Shown in pieces: positions 9,756 to 20,146 of a DNA stretch of 64,000 nt (position 1 is its first letter; each line of letters opens with the position of its first letter). A model generated the notes under the pieces. That model saw only the letters and a list, made by a program, of their open reading frames with translations. It did not search any database and was not told where the DNA came from. Source of the stretch: Liopterus haemorrhoidalis (Eukaryota > Arthropoda > Insecta > Coleoptera > Dytiscidae). The position numbers and the translations under genes were made by a program. The stretch spans positions 30,410,301 through 30,474,300 of the forward strand of contig OZ020622.1 in the NCBI GenBank assembly GCA_963971575.1, written 5' to 3'.

Positions 9756-12701
9756 TTAAGAGTCTATGACAGCATGAATACATTGTATATCGGTTTGTTT
9801 AATCCATTTTTTAACTTTATTTTTATAAGAATTTTGATTTTTTATTGATTTAATTTGATTAGGTAAGTTGTTAAATAATTTTGGAGTTAGATAAGTAAAA
9901 CTTTGTTTAAATATAGATTTTTTTATTTTTGGTATAATAGAGTTTTTATTTAGTTCATTTCTTGTAGATTTACCGTGTGAGGTGTATTTTATAATGTTTC
10001 TGTTTTTTTGTATTTTTAGCAGTGCATGTTGGGCAAATATTTGTCGTGGATCGAGGATTTTAGTTTCCTTATATAGTTTATCGCTTGGATAACGTCTAGG
10101 TTTTTTAAACATAATTTTTAAAATTGTTTTTTGGCATGTAATTATTTTTTTAATCTTTGTTTTAGCTAGTCCTCCCCATCCTATTATGCCATATTGAATA
10201 AGACTGTGAACTAGTCCATAGTATACCTTTCTAATAACGTAAGTCGGCACAATTTTTGATAATTTCGAAAACATGTAGTACATTTTACGTATTCTTTTCG
10301 ATAGTTCTTCTATATGTTGCTTCCAAGACAATTGTTGATCTATAAAAATTCCTAGATATTTGACACAATTTGATCTTTGGATTAGTTCAATAGAGGTTCC
10401 TACATCTTTGATTTTTAAATTATTTATTAAGGGTTGAGATTTATTCTTAATTGCAAATGTAATGAAGTTACTTTTTGATGTATTTAAACTTAAGAAATTA
10501 TTTTCTAGCCATTTATTTATTTCCTTTACACAATTTTCTGCTTTTGTGGCAGTTGCTTTCCATGAACTGGATGATGTTAGTACGACTGTATCATCGGCAT
10601 AGGCAATAATTTTACAATCTGTGTCAATACTGAACAGGTCATTTAAATATATATTAAATAGAGTTGCTGATAATACAGATCCCTGGGGAACGCCACATTT
10701 TACAAGTAATTTGTTACTTATTTCTTCATTGATTTGGACACGCTGGTATCTATTTTGAAGGTAGCTCTGAATTAAGTTGTATCCTGTTCCTCTAATCCCA
10801 ATTGTTTTAATTTTTTCTAGTAATATTTGGTGGTCTACTGTGTCGAATGCTTTTGCCAGGTCAAGAAATGTTGCTATTAGTTTCGTATTGTTGTTAAATG
10901 ATTCATATATGGTTGATGTTACTTCTGCTATTGCGTCGTCTGTACTGAAATTTTGACGGAATCCGTATTGATATTTATTTATGACGTTATGTTTTGTCAG
11001 AAAGTTATTTATTTTTTCATTAATAACTTTTTCTATTAATTTACCTGCTGACGATGTTAGTGATATTGGCCTATAGTTGCTTAGTACGTTTTTATCTCCC
11101 TTTTTATATATCGGTTTTATTGTTGATAATTTGAAAATTTCGGGGTATATTCCAGTTTCTAGTATTTTATTAGTTAATATTGTTATTGGTCTGGTAATAG
11201 TGTCTTTTGTTTTCTTTATTGTGTCATTTAAAATTCCATCGGGTCCGGGGGCGCTATTATTTTTTAGTAATTTTATAAATTTGTATATATCTTCTTCGCA
11301 AACAGGGTTAAAAAATATTGTTTCTGAAACATGTAGTTCTTTTTTCATTTTAATGTTATGATTGGGTCTGAATGCAAGTGAATTTCTTTGATTAAAGCCA
11401 ACAATATTGAAATAGTTATTAAAATTATTTGCTAGATTTTTATCATCAATTTGCGCCGGTAATATATTTTTCCTTTCATCTTTGTAGTTGGTAATATCCT
11501 GTATGGTTTTCCATATTTTTTTAGAATCATTATTATGCTCCTCTATTTTTTGTTTATAATATTCTTTTTTCGTTGCGTTTATTAGTTTACCTATTATTTT
11601 TTTATAGTTAATATATTTGATTTTTAATTTTGAATTAAATGGTTCTTTATTTAGTTTGTTTTTAAGTTTATCTCGGGTTTTAATAGATATAATTAGGCCA
11701 TTAGTAATCCACGGTTTTAGTTTTTTATACTTATTACTTTTATTATAAATTTTTATTGTTGAACATTCGTCGATTAATTCTTTATACTTAATTATAAAAT
11801 TATTTGCCATGTTATTAGTGTTAGTGTCGCTTAAAATTACTTCCCAGTTTACATTGCTGATTTTTTTATTTAATAGTTCATAATTTATTGTTTTTATTTT
11901 CGTAGTTAATGTTTTATATGCTTGGTTTTTAGTATTTTTATTGTTAAATTGTATTATTGTGGAATAGTGATCAGTTATATGTGTTTTAAGTACAGTAGGT
12001 TTTATATTGTGATTAGTAAATTTTGTATCTTTAAGAAATATATGATCGATACAGGTTTTAGCTGTGGGAGTTACTCTCGTATAATGATTAATAGCAGACT
12101 TGAATCCATACTTGTACAATACATTCAGATATTGGTTAGATGCATAATTCAGGTCTAAGATATCTATGTTAATGTCACCCATGACTAAATCTATATCCTT
12201 ATAATGAAGTAGTATATCATCTAAATTACATATAAAATTTTTGCTATTATTATTGGGTGATCTATATACAGCTAATAATTTTAATTTTTTATTATTTGTT
12301 TCTATTGATACTAACATACCCCTAACTTCATCATGTTTTATTGTTTTTATATTGTAGTTATAAATGTTTTTTATATAAATAATTACACCATCATTCTGAT
12401 TAAAGTTCCCATCATTATATTCAAGATTGTAATTATTTATCCTAAAATCGTTTTTATTCTTAATTTGCCATGTTTCCGTCAGAACTATAATATCATAATT
12501 AGCATTTACATCACTTAGTAGTATCATTAATTCGTCGTAATTTTTCCTTATACTTCTAATGTTCATGTGGAAAATATTTAAGCTTACTTTTAAATTATTT
12601 TTATTTATGTATGTTTTATATTCATTAATGTTTAGTGTATGTGTTTTAATATCATTTATTTCGTATTCGTTACTTGTAACATAATCTAGATTCATTATCA
12701 T
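9756..12701 (-). CDS. LINE C ORF2: endonuclease-reverse transcriptase
   Basis: 981 codons with no break. The N-terminal third is an apurinic-type endonuclease (HMNIRSIRKNY, the catalytic Glu in VLTETW, the GDIN motif near residue 175, and an ITDHYS block near residue 240). The RT begins near residue 480: PGPDGI, NYRPISLT, DLAKAFDTVDH, GVPQGSVLS and the active-site YADD at about residue 700. A C-terminal thumb region with HIEELSKRI and a Trp-Gly-Gly block follows. It nicks target DNA and primes reverse transcription of the element RNA. The length is normal for CR1/Jockey-type ORF2. Intact reading suggests recent mobility. Confidence 0.9.
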   Translation of the reverse strand: MIMNLDYVTSNEYEINDIKTHTLNINEYKTYINKNNLKVSLNIFHMNIRSIRKNYDELMILLSDVNANYDIIVLTETWQIKNKNDFRINNYNLEYNDGNFNQNDGVIIYIKNIYNYNIKTIKHDEVRGMLVSIETNNKKLKLLAVYRSPNNNSKNFICNLDDILLHYKDIDLVMGDINIDILDLNYASNQYLNVLYKYGFKSAINHYTRVTPTAKTCIDHIFLKDTKFTNHNIKPTVLKTHITDHYSTIIQFNNKNTKNQAYKTLTTKIKTINYELLNKKISNVNWEVILSDTNTNNMANNFIIKYKELIDECSTIKIYNKSNKYKKLKPWITNGLIISIKTRDKLKNKLNKEPFNSKLKIKYINYKKIIGKLINATKKEYYKQKIEEHNNDSKKIWKTIQDITNYKDERKNILPAQIDDKNLANNFNNYFNIVGFNQRNSLAFRPNHNIKMKKELHVSETIFFNPVCEEDIYKFIKLLKNNSAPGPDGILNDTIKKTKDTITRPITILTNKILETGIYPEIFKLSTIKPIYKKGDKNVLSNYRPISLTSSAGKLIEKVINEKINNFLTKHNVINKYQYGFRQNFSTDDAIAEVTSTIYESFNNNTKLIATFLDLAKAFDTVDHQILLEKIKTIGIRGTGYNLIQSYLQNRYQRVQINEEISNKLLVKCGVPQGSVLSATLFNIYLNDLFSIDTDCKIIAYADDTVVLTSSSSWKATATKAENCVKEINKWLENNFLSLNTSKSNFITFAIKNKSQPLINNLKIKDVGTSIELIQRSNCVKYLGIFIDQQLSWKQHIEELSKRIRKMYYMFSKLSKIVPTYVIRKVYYGLVHSLIQYGIIGWGGLAKTKIKKIITCQKTILKIMFKKPRRYPSDKLYKETKILDPRQIFAQHALLKIQKNRNIIKYTSHGKSTRNELNKNSIIPKIKKSIFKQSFTYLTPKLFNNLPNQIKSIKNQNSYKNKVKKWIKQTDIQCIHAVIDS

Positions 12702-12747
12702 TCGTTACGCTACACTTATATATCTGCTAACTATTTATCCTACTTCC

Positions 12748-13716
12748 TTATACTACAAACTTAACTATATCCTCTAAGTTACTAATTCTAAAAGTTCTAG
12801 AGCTTTGATCTTTTTTAACAAAAATTTTACCATTTTTAACCCAAGTGAATTTATATGAATTTTCTTTAGATTTTATTTTTGTTTCATACAGTATTTTTTT
12901 ATTTTGAGCTGAGAGATGTTCATTTAAAAATATGTTACTAAATGGTAAATTTTTGTTTAGATCAGTTGAACATAATTGCCTTTTATTTTTATATTTCTCT
13001 ATCCATTTGTCTCTTGTTTCTTGATCGGACAATTTTACAATGATTTTAGATTTATAATTGTTACCTGGCTGTCTGTAAGCTGATATGAAAGGTTCTTCTA
13101 TCTCCAGCTTTCTTCTTATTTCTTTCACAACTTCTTTACAATCTTCGTTTGGTGTATTGGGGACTCCGATTATTTCAATGTTTTTATTTAGAGATTCTTG
13201 TTCAATTATATTAATTTTTTCGTTCATAATTTTAATTTCCTTTTTCATAGTCCTGTTTTCTTCTACTAATCCAGAATTTATTTCAGTGAGACTCTTCATT
13301 TTTTCAATCATTTCCTTGTTCGATTTACTGAAGTCATCAATCTTGTCCGCGGAATATTTTGCTGAATCTTCTATTTTCTCTATTTTTTCTTCTATATTTT
13401 TAATTTTTTTATTAATGTCTAGTAGCCCGTTTAGTTTTATGTTAATTTCTGAGATTTGTTTCCTCAGATCATCAATGACAAATTTGATTGAATTAACTTC
13501 CGTTTCATCTAATTCATCTTCTTCTGATTCTGAATCCTCTTTACAGTTTACGCATTTCCATGTTTTCTTCAAACCAGATATGGTACTTTTTTTTTTCAGT
13601 TTAAGGTTTGTACATTTTATGTGGAAATATTTTTTGCATTTGTTCGTGCACATCACAATTTCTTTTGCCTCATTGGGGTTATCAAAAGGCTTGCTACAAT
13701 GTCCACACTTATCCAT
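12748..13716 (-). CDS. LINE C ORF1: PHD-finger, coiled-coil RNA-binding protein
   Basis: 322 codons, intact. Residues 1-60 form a PHD/zinc finger (CGHCSKPF ... CTNKCKKYFHIKC ... WKCVNC). Residues 65-170 are Glu/Lys/Ile-rich heptads typical of a coiled coil. The C-terminal part, with IIGVPNTPNEDCKEV and KIIVKLSDQETR, resembles the RRM-like region of LINE ORF1 proteins. Such proteins form the ribonucleoprotein with element RNA. The protein runs from the first ATG after an upstream stop. Confidence 0.85.
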   Translation of the reverse strand: MDKCGHCSKPFDNPNEAKEIVMCTNKCKKYFHIKCTNLKLKKKSTISGLKKTWKCVNCKEDSESEEDELDETEVNSIKFVIDDLRKQISEINIKLNGLLDINKKIKNIEEKIEKIEDSAKYSADKIDDFSKSNKEMIEKMKSLTEINSGLVEENRTMKKEIKIMNEKINIIEQESLNKNIEIIGVPNTPNEDCKEVVKEIRRKLEIEEPFISAYRQPGNNYKSKIIVKLSDQETRDKWIEKYKNKRQLCSTDLNKNLPFSNIFLNEHLSAQNKKILYETKIKSKENSYKFTWVKNGKIFVKKDQSSRTFRISNLEDIVKFVV

Positions 13717-14061
13717 TGCAGATAGTCACTTGCTAGGTATGCTACTTGCAATGCGTTGGTGCTAAGTGTGTGTATTGCGATATTTATTTGTGCAATGCCT
13801 CGCAGTGTATTCCAACTTAGTCTTGTAGAAACTAGTAATGTACATCTAATGATTATTTTTTTAACACTTTTACATTTAGTTTGATGATTTGTTTAAGATT
13901 ATGTTTATAGAGTTTAGTTTTTGTTATACCATTGATATAACTGATATTTCACTGAACTTGTAGTTTAATTTTTATATTTTTTTATGCACTTTTGCCATAG
14001 GTGAACGTAAAAATAAACTCGGAGCAGGTTAATCACGTGTACTCACAAAAAATAAAATTTT

Positions 14062-14582
14062 CTATCTCGTTGCTTCTTGCCAAGGATAACGCGTGCAATC
14101 GGCATCATTATGCGTTACACCGATTTTGTGGATTATTGAATAATCGTAATCCTGCAATTTAGTACTCCAACGTGCTAGTCTACCTGTTGGATCTTTTATT
14201 GATTTAAGCCAGCAGAGTGCATGGTGATCGGTAACTACTCTTATGTGTCTACCCCAAATGAATTGTCTTAAATGTGACATAGCCCATATGACCTCCAAGC
14301 ATTCTTTTCGCTGATCGAGTAATTTTGTTCCGTTTTTGAAAGTCCCCGAGATATGTACGCTACTGGGTGCCAGTTCCCCGCGTTGTCAATTTGTAACAAT
14401 ATCGCTCCTAACCCCATACCTGACGCGTCTATTCTCAGCTCTGTTTCCGCTGTCGGTGAGTAATGAGACAGGACCGGCGCGTGTGTTAATTCGTATTTAA
14501 GTTTTTGAAACGCTTCGTTGACTTTTTCATTCCATTAATTTTTATATTCTTTTTTGTTAATTCATAAAGCGGTATTAGATGT
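14062..14582 (-). pseudogene. RNase H part of pol, old provirus
   Basis: Read leftward on the minus strand: the RT-RNase H linker (PLYELTKKN), an RNase H core region with RIDASG, GAILLQ and ISRG-like text, then HIRVVTDHHALCWLKS and ARW. This is the gypsy RNase H domain. Frames are shifted near 14300 and 14530. It was continuous with RT at 27201, but about 100 codons of RT thumb are absent and a 12.6-kb inverted segment lies between. The left end runs into LINE C near 14050. Confidence 0.85.
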
Positions 14583-15042
14583 GTTATCAAATAGATAAAA
14601 ATTGAAGACAAATACATAGGACAGCCTGGGTCTTTACAACTCAAACTACCCTGTAACTGTTCTTTGTACGTTGAAAATAGAAGGATAATACCCAGGGGCG
14701 CGCCAACCCGAGGGTGCAAGAAGTGCACCGCACACGGGCGGCAAATTTCAGGGGCGGCAAAAAGCCTCGTCAATCGTTGTTTAATAATAATAATCATAAA
14801 AAACGTATATCATGTTAATTAAATAATTGAGGATTGTAAACAAAATTTCAAATGGATTTAAAAATATGAGATTATATTATTATATTATTCTCGACATACG
14901 TTGGGGCGGCAAATTTCGTTGGCGCGCCACTGATAATACCAGCAAGACTTCCGTGCGCTGACAATGCTTTTCAAGAATTAGAAACAATCCATGTAATCCC
15001 AGCATCCTGGACAACTCCGAAAAGTCTTCATTTTAAAGCGGA
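14583..15042 (+). pseudogene. Inverted internal fragment of env1, split by a hAT MITE
   Basis: From about 14600 the plus strand matches env1 at 24375-24560 (KIED...GQPGS, LPCNCSLYVENRR, IIPARLPCADNA, then ETIHVIPASW). It is interrupted by the MITE at 14693-14932. The fragment ends at 15042, where sequence jumps back to the N-terminal part of env1. Just left of it, 14583-14599 is the reverse complement of the env1 bases that should precede it (about 24313-24329), so a tiny inversion sits at the junction with pol. Confidence 0.8.
14693..14932. mobile_element. 240-bp hAT-type MITE with 8-bp target duplication
   Basis: The ends are CAGGGGCGCGCCAAC and GTTGGCGCGCCACTG, inverted repeats with one mismatch. 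The flanks are perfect 8-base duplicates ATAATACC (14685-14692 and 14933-14940). CAG-G-GCG-type ends and an 8-bp duplication are hallmarks of hAT elements. There is no coding capacity. Removing it and one duplicate restores the continuous env1 fragment. Confidence 0.93.
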
Positions 15043-15515
15043 ATGGAAGCGTATTGGAAGAAACTCCCAGACACAGTGGTGTACGAGGCCTCGATTCCAT
15101 TAACGTACAGCGGCGCCTGGTAAACCCCAAGATATACCGAAGACGAAGATGCCTTCACCGCACGGTTCTGCAAATACCCATTAACCCGAAACACAATTCA
15201 TACATCAGACCCAGGACTAGATTCAGTGGAGTGCAGCATGGCAGAGCAGGTCAGCGACCTTTCCCTCTCAACGGTCAAGGCCCTAGACGAATTTCAGAAC
15301 GTACTCGACCCAAGATTAATTATTATGACAACAGAAAATGTTACTGCGGCCTTCAGTTACACCGGAGAAGTAAAAGAAAAAGAGATAGAAGAGCAAGCGT
15401 ATAGAAAAAAGAGAGCATTAGATTTCATTGGAGATGCTTTCAACTGGTGCTGCGGGGTAGCCACACAAGAGAAAGTAGATGATATTGTCGTAAGGGATGA
15501 TAAGTTACAACAATA
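15043..15515 (+). pseudogene. Inverted copy of env1, 5' part
   Basis: Plus-strand copy of the env1 region at about 7075-6590. It starts inside the coding region (signal peptide absent) and includes VECSMAEQ and the RKKR/fusion-peptide-like block near 15400-15450. It stops at 15515 where LINE A is inserted. Env1 continues at 23524. The early part is frameshifted relative to the later part. Confidence 0.85.
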
Positions 15516-15644
15516 AGTAAGTCTTATTCCGAATAGTGCTGCGTACAGACGTACAGTCGTGTCAGTATTGTTTTCCAATAAGAAATTTATTCTAAAATTT
15601 CATACTTTTTCTCCATTAAAAAAGTTAGCTGAAAGTTAAGTGTA

Positions 15645-16264
15645 GTGGAGATGCCTGAGTGCTCTGCGTGTCGTATAGCCTTGACAAGGAAGGATCCGGC
15701 TCTTCAATGTAAGGGTGGATGTAAGCAACTGTTTCATCGGACTTGCGCCAAGATCCCCGAATCCTACAACATTGAACATCTCACTTCTCTGGGAATGAAT
15801 TGGGTATGTACTGATTGCCAAAATCCTGAGAAAATACCCACAACTAATAAATCTAGTACAAATGACCACGTACTCGAGGCCATGAAAGAGCTTCAAAATG
15901 ATATTGCCACAATTAAAAACCAACAAAGCGAACTACTTAAATCTGTTCAATTTTGTTCCAACAAAATTGATGATTTTGAGAAAAAAATTAATAGCTGGTC
16001 TTCAAAATTTAAAAAAATTGATGACCTTGAAATGAATGCGAACGTTACTAATGACAAACTCTGCGAGTTAGAGACACGAATTGACCAACTAGAACAATAT
16101 TCAAGACGTGTTAATCTAGAAATACAAGGTGTTCCGTTAAAAAATAATGAGAATGTAAATAAAATAATTTTTGATATTGCCAATAAAATCAACTGCAACT
16201 TACAATCATCAGACATTGATACGGCCCATCGTGTACAAAGTTATAATAAAAATGCGTCTACAAT
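15645..16264 (+). pseudogene. LINE A ORF1, N-terminal part (split by LINE B)
   Basis: Begins MEMPECSACRIAL. A PHD-type finger (CSAC, CKGGCKQLFHRTC, WVCTDC) at residues 5-60 is followed by a coiled-coil segment (about residues 75-175) and the VNLEIQGVPLK block typical of LINE ORF1. After codon AST at 16261-16263 the element B sequence takes over. The C-terminal part is at 20147-20441. Confidence 0.85.
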
Positions 16265-19200
16265 CTACTTCACATGTCAGATTAGTTCAAATCAGTGGGT
16301 GTGTCTCTATTGTATGTGCTATTGAATATATATAATATAAGTATTTATATAAAATATAATTAAATTGTGCTATACGTATAGATTCATCAACGCACGAGGT
16401 ACAATAATATATATACCTTAAAATCGTAAGTTATCATTACCTACTTTAAAGTTTATAAAAACATTTTTTAAATGCAATTTATTCCATATATATCGTTACA
16501 TAAATTGAAGGTCGTTAGAATTGTCACCGTGTTTTGTCCTGACATTCTCAGTGACGCTCGCGTTACCTTTCAACTCTGTTAAACGAGTATTAACATAATT
16601 TAAACGGTAGCGACATCTTACTATAGATCAACATAGTACATATTATCAAATAACTAAATAATATAGGATTTCTCTTGGCGCAATTTGGCGATTACCGACT
16701 TCGGGCTGAGTTCTGAACTGAGTAGGGGCTTGGTTTAACTGATGAGGTTAAGTCAAATTGTGCCTGTATCATCAAAATAATGCAAATAATAATTAATAAA
16801 TTAAAAAAATTAGATAAATTTAATAATATATTCTATAAATAAAAATAATTAATTCAAAACAAAGCACTGAAACTAATATAAAAATCCTGATGTCTAATAC
16901 TTGCTGCATATGCACGGGTACTGTCACCAGAAAATCTTCCGGTGTGCAGTGCTCTGGATCCTGTAAGAAGTATTATCACGCAAGGTGTGCGGATATAACT
17001 ACTGATGCATTGAAATACCTCACCAAAATCGTAGGTGCCCGATGGATTTGCATGGTTTGTCGTAAATCTAGGTCAAATGATTCGATTATTGTTGATCACG
17101 ACGGGTCATCCATAAATTTTGATAACAACTTCGCTATTATCCAGGCCATTGAAGATGTTAGAACCGATTTTAATAAAAAATATGAAGAATTAACTAGTAT
17201 GCTGACTGAGAGAAACAATACCATTACTGTGCGTAATATTTTTCAAGTTATTGAACAGCGTGATTGGAAAACTAAATGCATTGAAGATGTGTGGGTATCT
17301 CTTACACTGCCAGGTCAAAAATCAAAGCTCCATTTATGTTGTGTTTATCTACCTGACTATACTGATCGAGATAAATTTAAAAGTTTTGTTGATAACATTG
17401 TATCAATTATGCATAATAACGCTGAAGATAGTTTTATTATAGTTGGCGATTTTAATATGCCGAATATCAACTGGTCCTTAAAAAATAATGCAAGTTATGT
17501 AATCCCAACTTCACCTTCTGATTATAAATCATCCTTGCTCCTAGATAGTTTCTCCATAACAAATCTTATGCAGTTCAACAGTATTGTCAATAAAAATAAC
17601 AAAATTTTGGATTTAATATTGTGTAACGAGGAAAATATTAAAGTTGAGCCCTGCGAATGCCCGATAATCTGGGAAGATTTGCACCATAAAACGGTGAATT
17701 TTGTTTATAACCTAAAAGGCTCGATTATTTATCCAAAAGTAAATTTCTCAAAACGAGATTTCTCTAGAACAAATTTTGATGAATTAAACGCTATAATTAA
17801 GTCACAAAACTGGAATGAAATCTTGTCGGTTGGTAGTATAGATAATATTGTTAATAATTTTTACAACCTTATTAACTTAATTATTGATGAAAATGTGCCA
17901 GTTAAAATTAAAAAAGTAAGTAAATTCCCAGTTTGGTATAAAAAAAGTACAATAAAAATTTTCAATGAAAAAAATAAACTTCATAAAAAATGGAAATTAT
18001 ACAAGCAACCTTCTGACTATATCTCGTTTTATTTACGGCGCCGTAGATTAAAAAAAGCTATAAATGATGACTACCGTGATTGGATACGATCCACTGAAAC
18101 TAGTTTAAAAAACAATCCCAAAAAATTCTGGAATTATGTGTCTACTAAGAAATGCAGTTCCCGTATTCCTAATGACATGACTTTGGGTAACGAGCACGCT
18201 GATAACTATAGCGATATTTGCAACTTATTTAATGCATTCTTCCGATCAAATTTCGAACCTAGTACTGCAACTGCCACTGTAAATAATGGTCATAACTCAC
18301 CTCTTTCTGTTAATTTACAACATATTTTTAAATGTGATATTTTAGAATTATTAAAGTCTACTGATCTATCTAAAGGTCCTGGGCCAGATGGAATTTCACC
18401 TCATTTTGTTAAAAATTGTTCTGAGTCATTATGTGATCCCTTATATGTTATATTTAATAAATCTCTAAAAGAAGGTACTGTTCCCGATTTATGGAAACAA
18501 GCAATTGTAACACCAGTATTTAAAAATGGGTCCAATAATAATATTGAAAACTATCGGCCTATTTCTAAACTAAGTATTTTTGCAAAAATATTTGAAAATA
18601 TAATAACTAAATTTATATCTAATTCCATTAAATCAGTCATTATTCCGCAGCAACATGGATTTTGTGCAAAAAGATCAGTTATTTCAAATCTGTTACCTTA
18701 CGTTGAGTACTTGCACTCAAAGATGGACTCATCGGGCCAAGTTGACGTTATATGTACAGACTTTAAAAAAGCATTTGATAAGGTTAACCACAGTTTGCTT
18801 ATCTCCAAACTAATTTCTATTGGTATTCATGGAAACCTGTTACGCTGGATTACGTCTTACATAACAAATAGAATGCAAGCAGTGGCTATTAACAATTTTA
18901 CATCAAATTTCGTGCACATAACGTCTGGTGTGCCGCAAGGCTCTCATCTTGGCCCTGTTCTATTTGTCATATTTATTAACGACATAATTTCCTGTTTTAA
19001 ATATTCTAGATTCCTTCTCTATGCAGATGATGTGAAAATTTATAAAAGCATTGAATGCCTTCAAGACTCCTATGAATTAATGTCAGATCTGCATAATTTT
19101 TATATATATTTTCAAATTAATAAGCTCTTCCTAAATTTAGAAAAATGTAATTTCATCTCATTTACGAGAAAACATATTCCAATTCTTTGTAACTATTCAA

Positions 19201-20146
19201 TTGATGGTTCATCCCTTGTTAAATTAAATGTTGTAAAAGATCTTGGTGTTTATTTTGATAGTAAATTAAAATTCAATGTTCATGTAGATAAAATAGTAAC
19301 ATCCTCATTAAAAACACTCGGCTTCATATTACGTTCTTGTAAAGAATTCACTCAACCAGACAGTCTAATTCATTTATTTAAATCCCTCGTGTTGAGTCGT
19401 TTGGAATATGCAAGTATTGTATGGAACCCGTATTATAATATTTACAGTGACCGACTTGAATCAGTACAAAAACGATTTACTAAATATATGGATTATAAGT
19501 TTAATAAAAACAATTTAATATCTTATGATGATCGTTTGAAAAGATACAATTTAGTAAGTCTTGTAAATCGACGCAAGCAGATTGATTTGAACAATATTTA
19601 TAAAATTGTAAACAATATGATGGATTGTCCAGATATCTTGGAACTTATTAATTTTAACGTACCGTTAGTAAATACTAGGCGAAACAATACTTTTTATTAT
19701 AATAGCAGAAATACTAACGCGGGTAGAAACTCACCACTGAACAGAATAATGATTCTTTTTGATAAATATTTTAATAGTAGTGATATTTTTTTCCTATCGT
19801 TTTCACAGTTTAAATCTGAAATTAGATCCTTACTCCCTCAGTAACTGTCACTTGTACATTTCATTTCCTATTGATTTTTGTGAATATATATGTCTATTTT
19901 ATCTATTACTTTTATATCTGTTTTTTTCTCTCTCTCTTTGTATTATGTAATATATATAATATGTAATATATTTGTATTATGGCTTTCTGATGACTCCATG
20001 AAGTCAACTTTTGCTTTATATAAAGATTATATTTTGTATCTTGTACAATTTTGTAATGTGTGGGAATTTGTAGGAGACTTGTCTCTGTTTTATTCCCCGA
20101 ATAGAATAAAAATAAAAAATAAAAAAAATAAAATAAAACAAAAAAC
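16265..20146 (+). mobile_element. LINE B, internally deleted LINE nested in LINE A ORF1
   Basis: ORF1 of LINE A reads directly from 16263 to 20147 if this block is removed. The insert ends in an A-rich AAATA-type tail (about 20105-20145). It carries one 984-codon ORF at 16890-19844 and about 625 bases of 5' sequence without a supported gene. Only about 2 bases of possible target duplication are visible (AT). It belongs to the same general LINE group as A, with a similar RT and a PHD finger. Confidence 0.85.
16890..19844 (+). CDS. LINE B fused ORF1-ORF2 protein (PHD + partial endonuclease + RT)
   Basis: 984 codons, no break. Residues 1-65 are a PHD finger (CCICTGTV, CSGSCKKYYHARC, WICMVC). 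After about residue 112 it passes straight into the middle of an ORF2 endonuclease: RDWKTKCIEDVWVSLTL aligns with residues around 85 of LINE A ORF2. It includes GDFNMPNINW but lacks the N-terminal endonuclease part with the catalytic Asn/Glu (the LTETW region). RT follows with PGPDGIS, NYRPISKLS, DFKKAFDKVNH, GVPQGSHLGP and LYADD (about residue 712). An in-frame internal deletion has fused the two ORFs. It may be a one-off deletion or a mobile deletion derivative that uses another element's endonuclease. Confidence 0.88.
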   Translation: MSNTCCICTGTVTRKSSGVQCSGSCKKYYHARCADITTDALKYLTKIVGARWICMVCRKSRSNDSIIVDHDGSSINFDNNFAIIQAIEDVRTDFNKKYEELTSMLTERNNTITVRNIFQVIEQRDWKTKCIEDVWVSLTLPGQKSKLHLCCVYLPDYTDRDKFKSFVDNIVSIMHNNAEDSFIIVGDFNMPNINWSLKNNASYVIPTSPSDYKSSLLLDSFSITNLMQFNSIVNKNNKILDLILCNEENIKVEPCECPIIWEDLHHKTVNFVYNLKGSIIYPKVNFSKRDFSRTNFDELNAIIKSQNWNEILSVGSIDNIVNNFYNLINLIIDENVPVKIKKVSKFPVWYKKSTIKIFNEKNKLHKKWKLYKQPSDYISFYLRRRRLKKAINDDYRDWIRSTETSLKNNPKKFWNYVSTKKCSSRIPNDMTLGNEHADNYSDICNLFNAFFRSNFEPSTATATVNNGHNSPLSVNLQHIFKCDILELLKSTDLSKGPGPDGISPHFVKNCSESLCDPLYVIFNKSLKEGTVPDLWKQAIVTPVFKNGSNNNIENYRPISKLSIFAKIFENIITKFISNSIKSVIIPQQHGFCAKRSVISNLLPYVEYLHSKMDSSGQVDVICTDFKKAFDKVNHSLLISKLISIGIHGNLLRWITSYITNRMQAVAINNFTSNFVHITSGVPQGSHLGPVLFVIFINDIISCFKYSRFLLYADDVKIYKSIECLQDSYELMSDLHNFYIYFQINKLFLNLEKCNFISFTRKHIPILCNYSIDGSSLVKLNVVKDLGVYFDSKLKFNVHVDKIVTSSLKTLGFILRSCKEFTQPDSLIHLFKSLVLSRLEYASIVWNPYYNIYSDRLESVQKRFTKYMDYKFNKNNLISYDDRLKRYNLVSLVNRRKQIDLNNIYKIVNNMMDCPDILELINFNVPLVNTRRNNTFYYNSRNTNAGRNSPLNRIMILFDKYFNSSDIFFLSFSQFKSEIRSLLPQ

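Larger units (their letters stand above)
9651..13990 (-). mobile_element. LINE C, two-ORF PHD-finger LINE, full coding capacity
   Basis: Minus-strand non-LTR retrotransposon in the old provirus pol between RNase H and integrase. ORF1 (13716-12748) and ORF2 (12701-9756) are both uninterrupted, 46 bases apart. The 3' end is an AAATA-type repeat tail (plus-strand TTTA repeats at about 9655-9700), as on the other LINEs here. A PHD-type ORF1 with an endonuclease-RT ORF2 fits the CR1/L2/Jockey group. The exact 5' end is uncertain (about 13720-14050 is upstream sequence or 5' UTR), and I found no clear target duplication. Confidence 0.85.

Noticed and set aside
13085..13765. 226-codon frame antisense to LINE C ORF1
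   Set aside because: Ser/Leu/Phe-rich shadow of a coiled-coil coding region.
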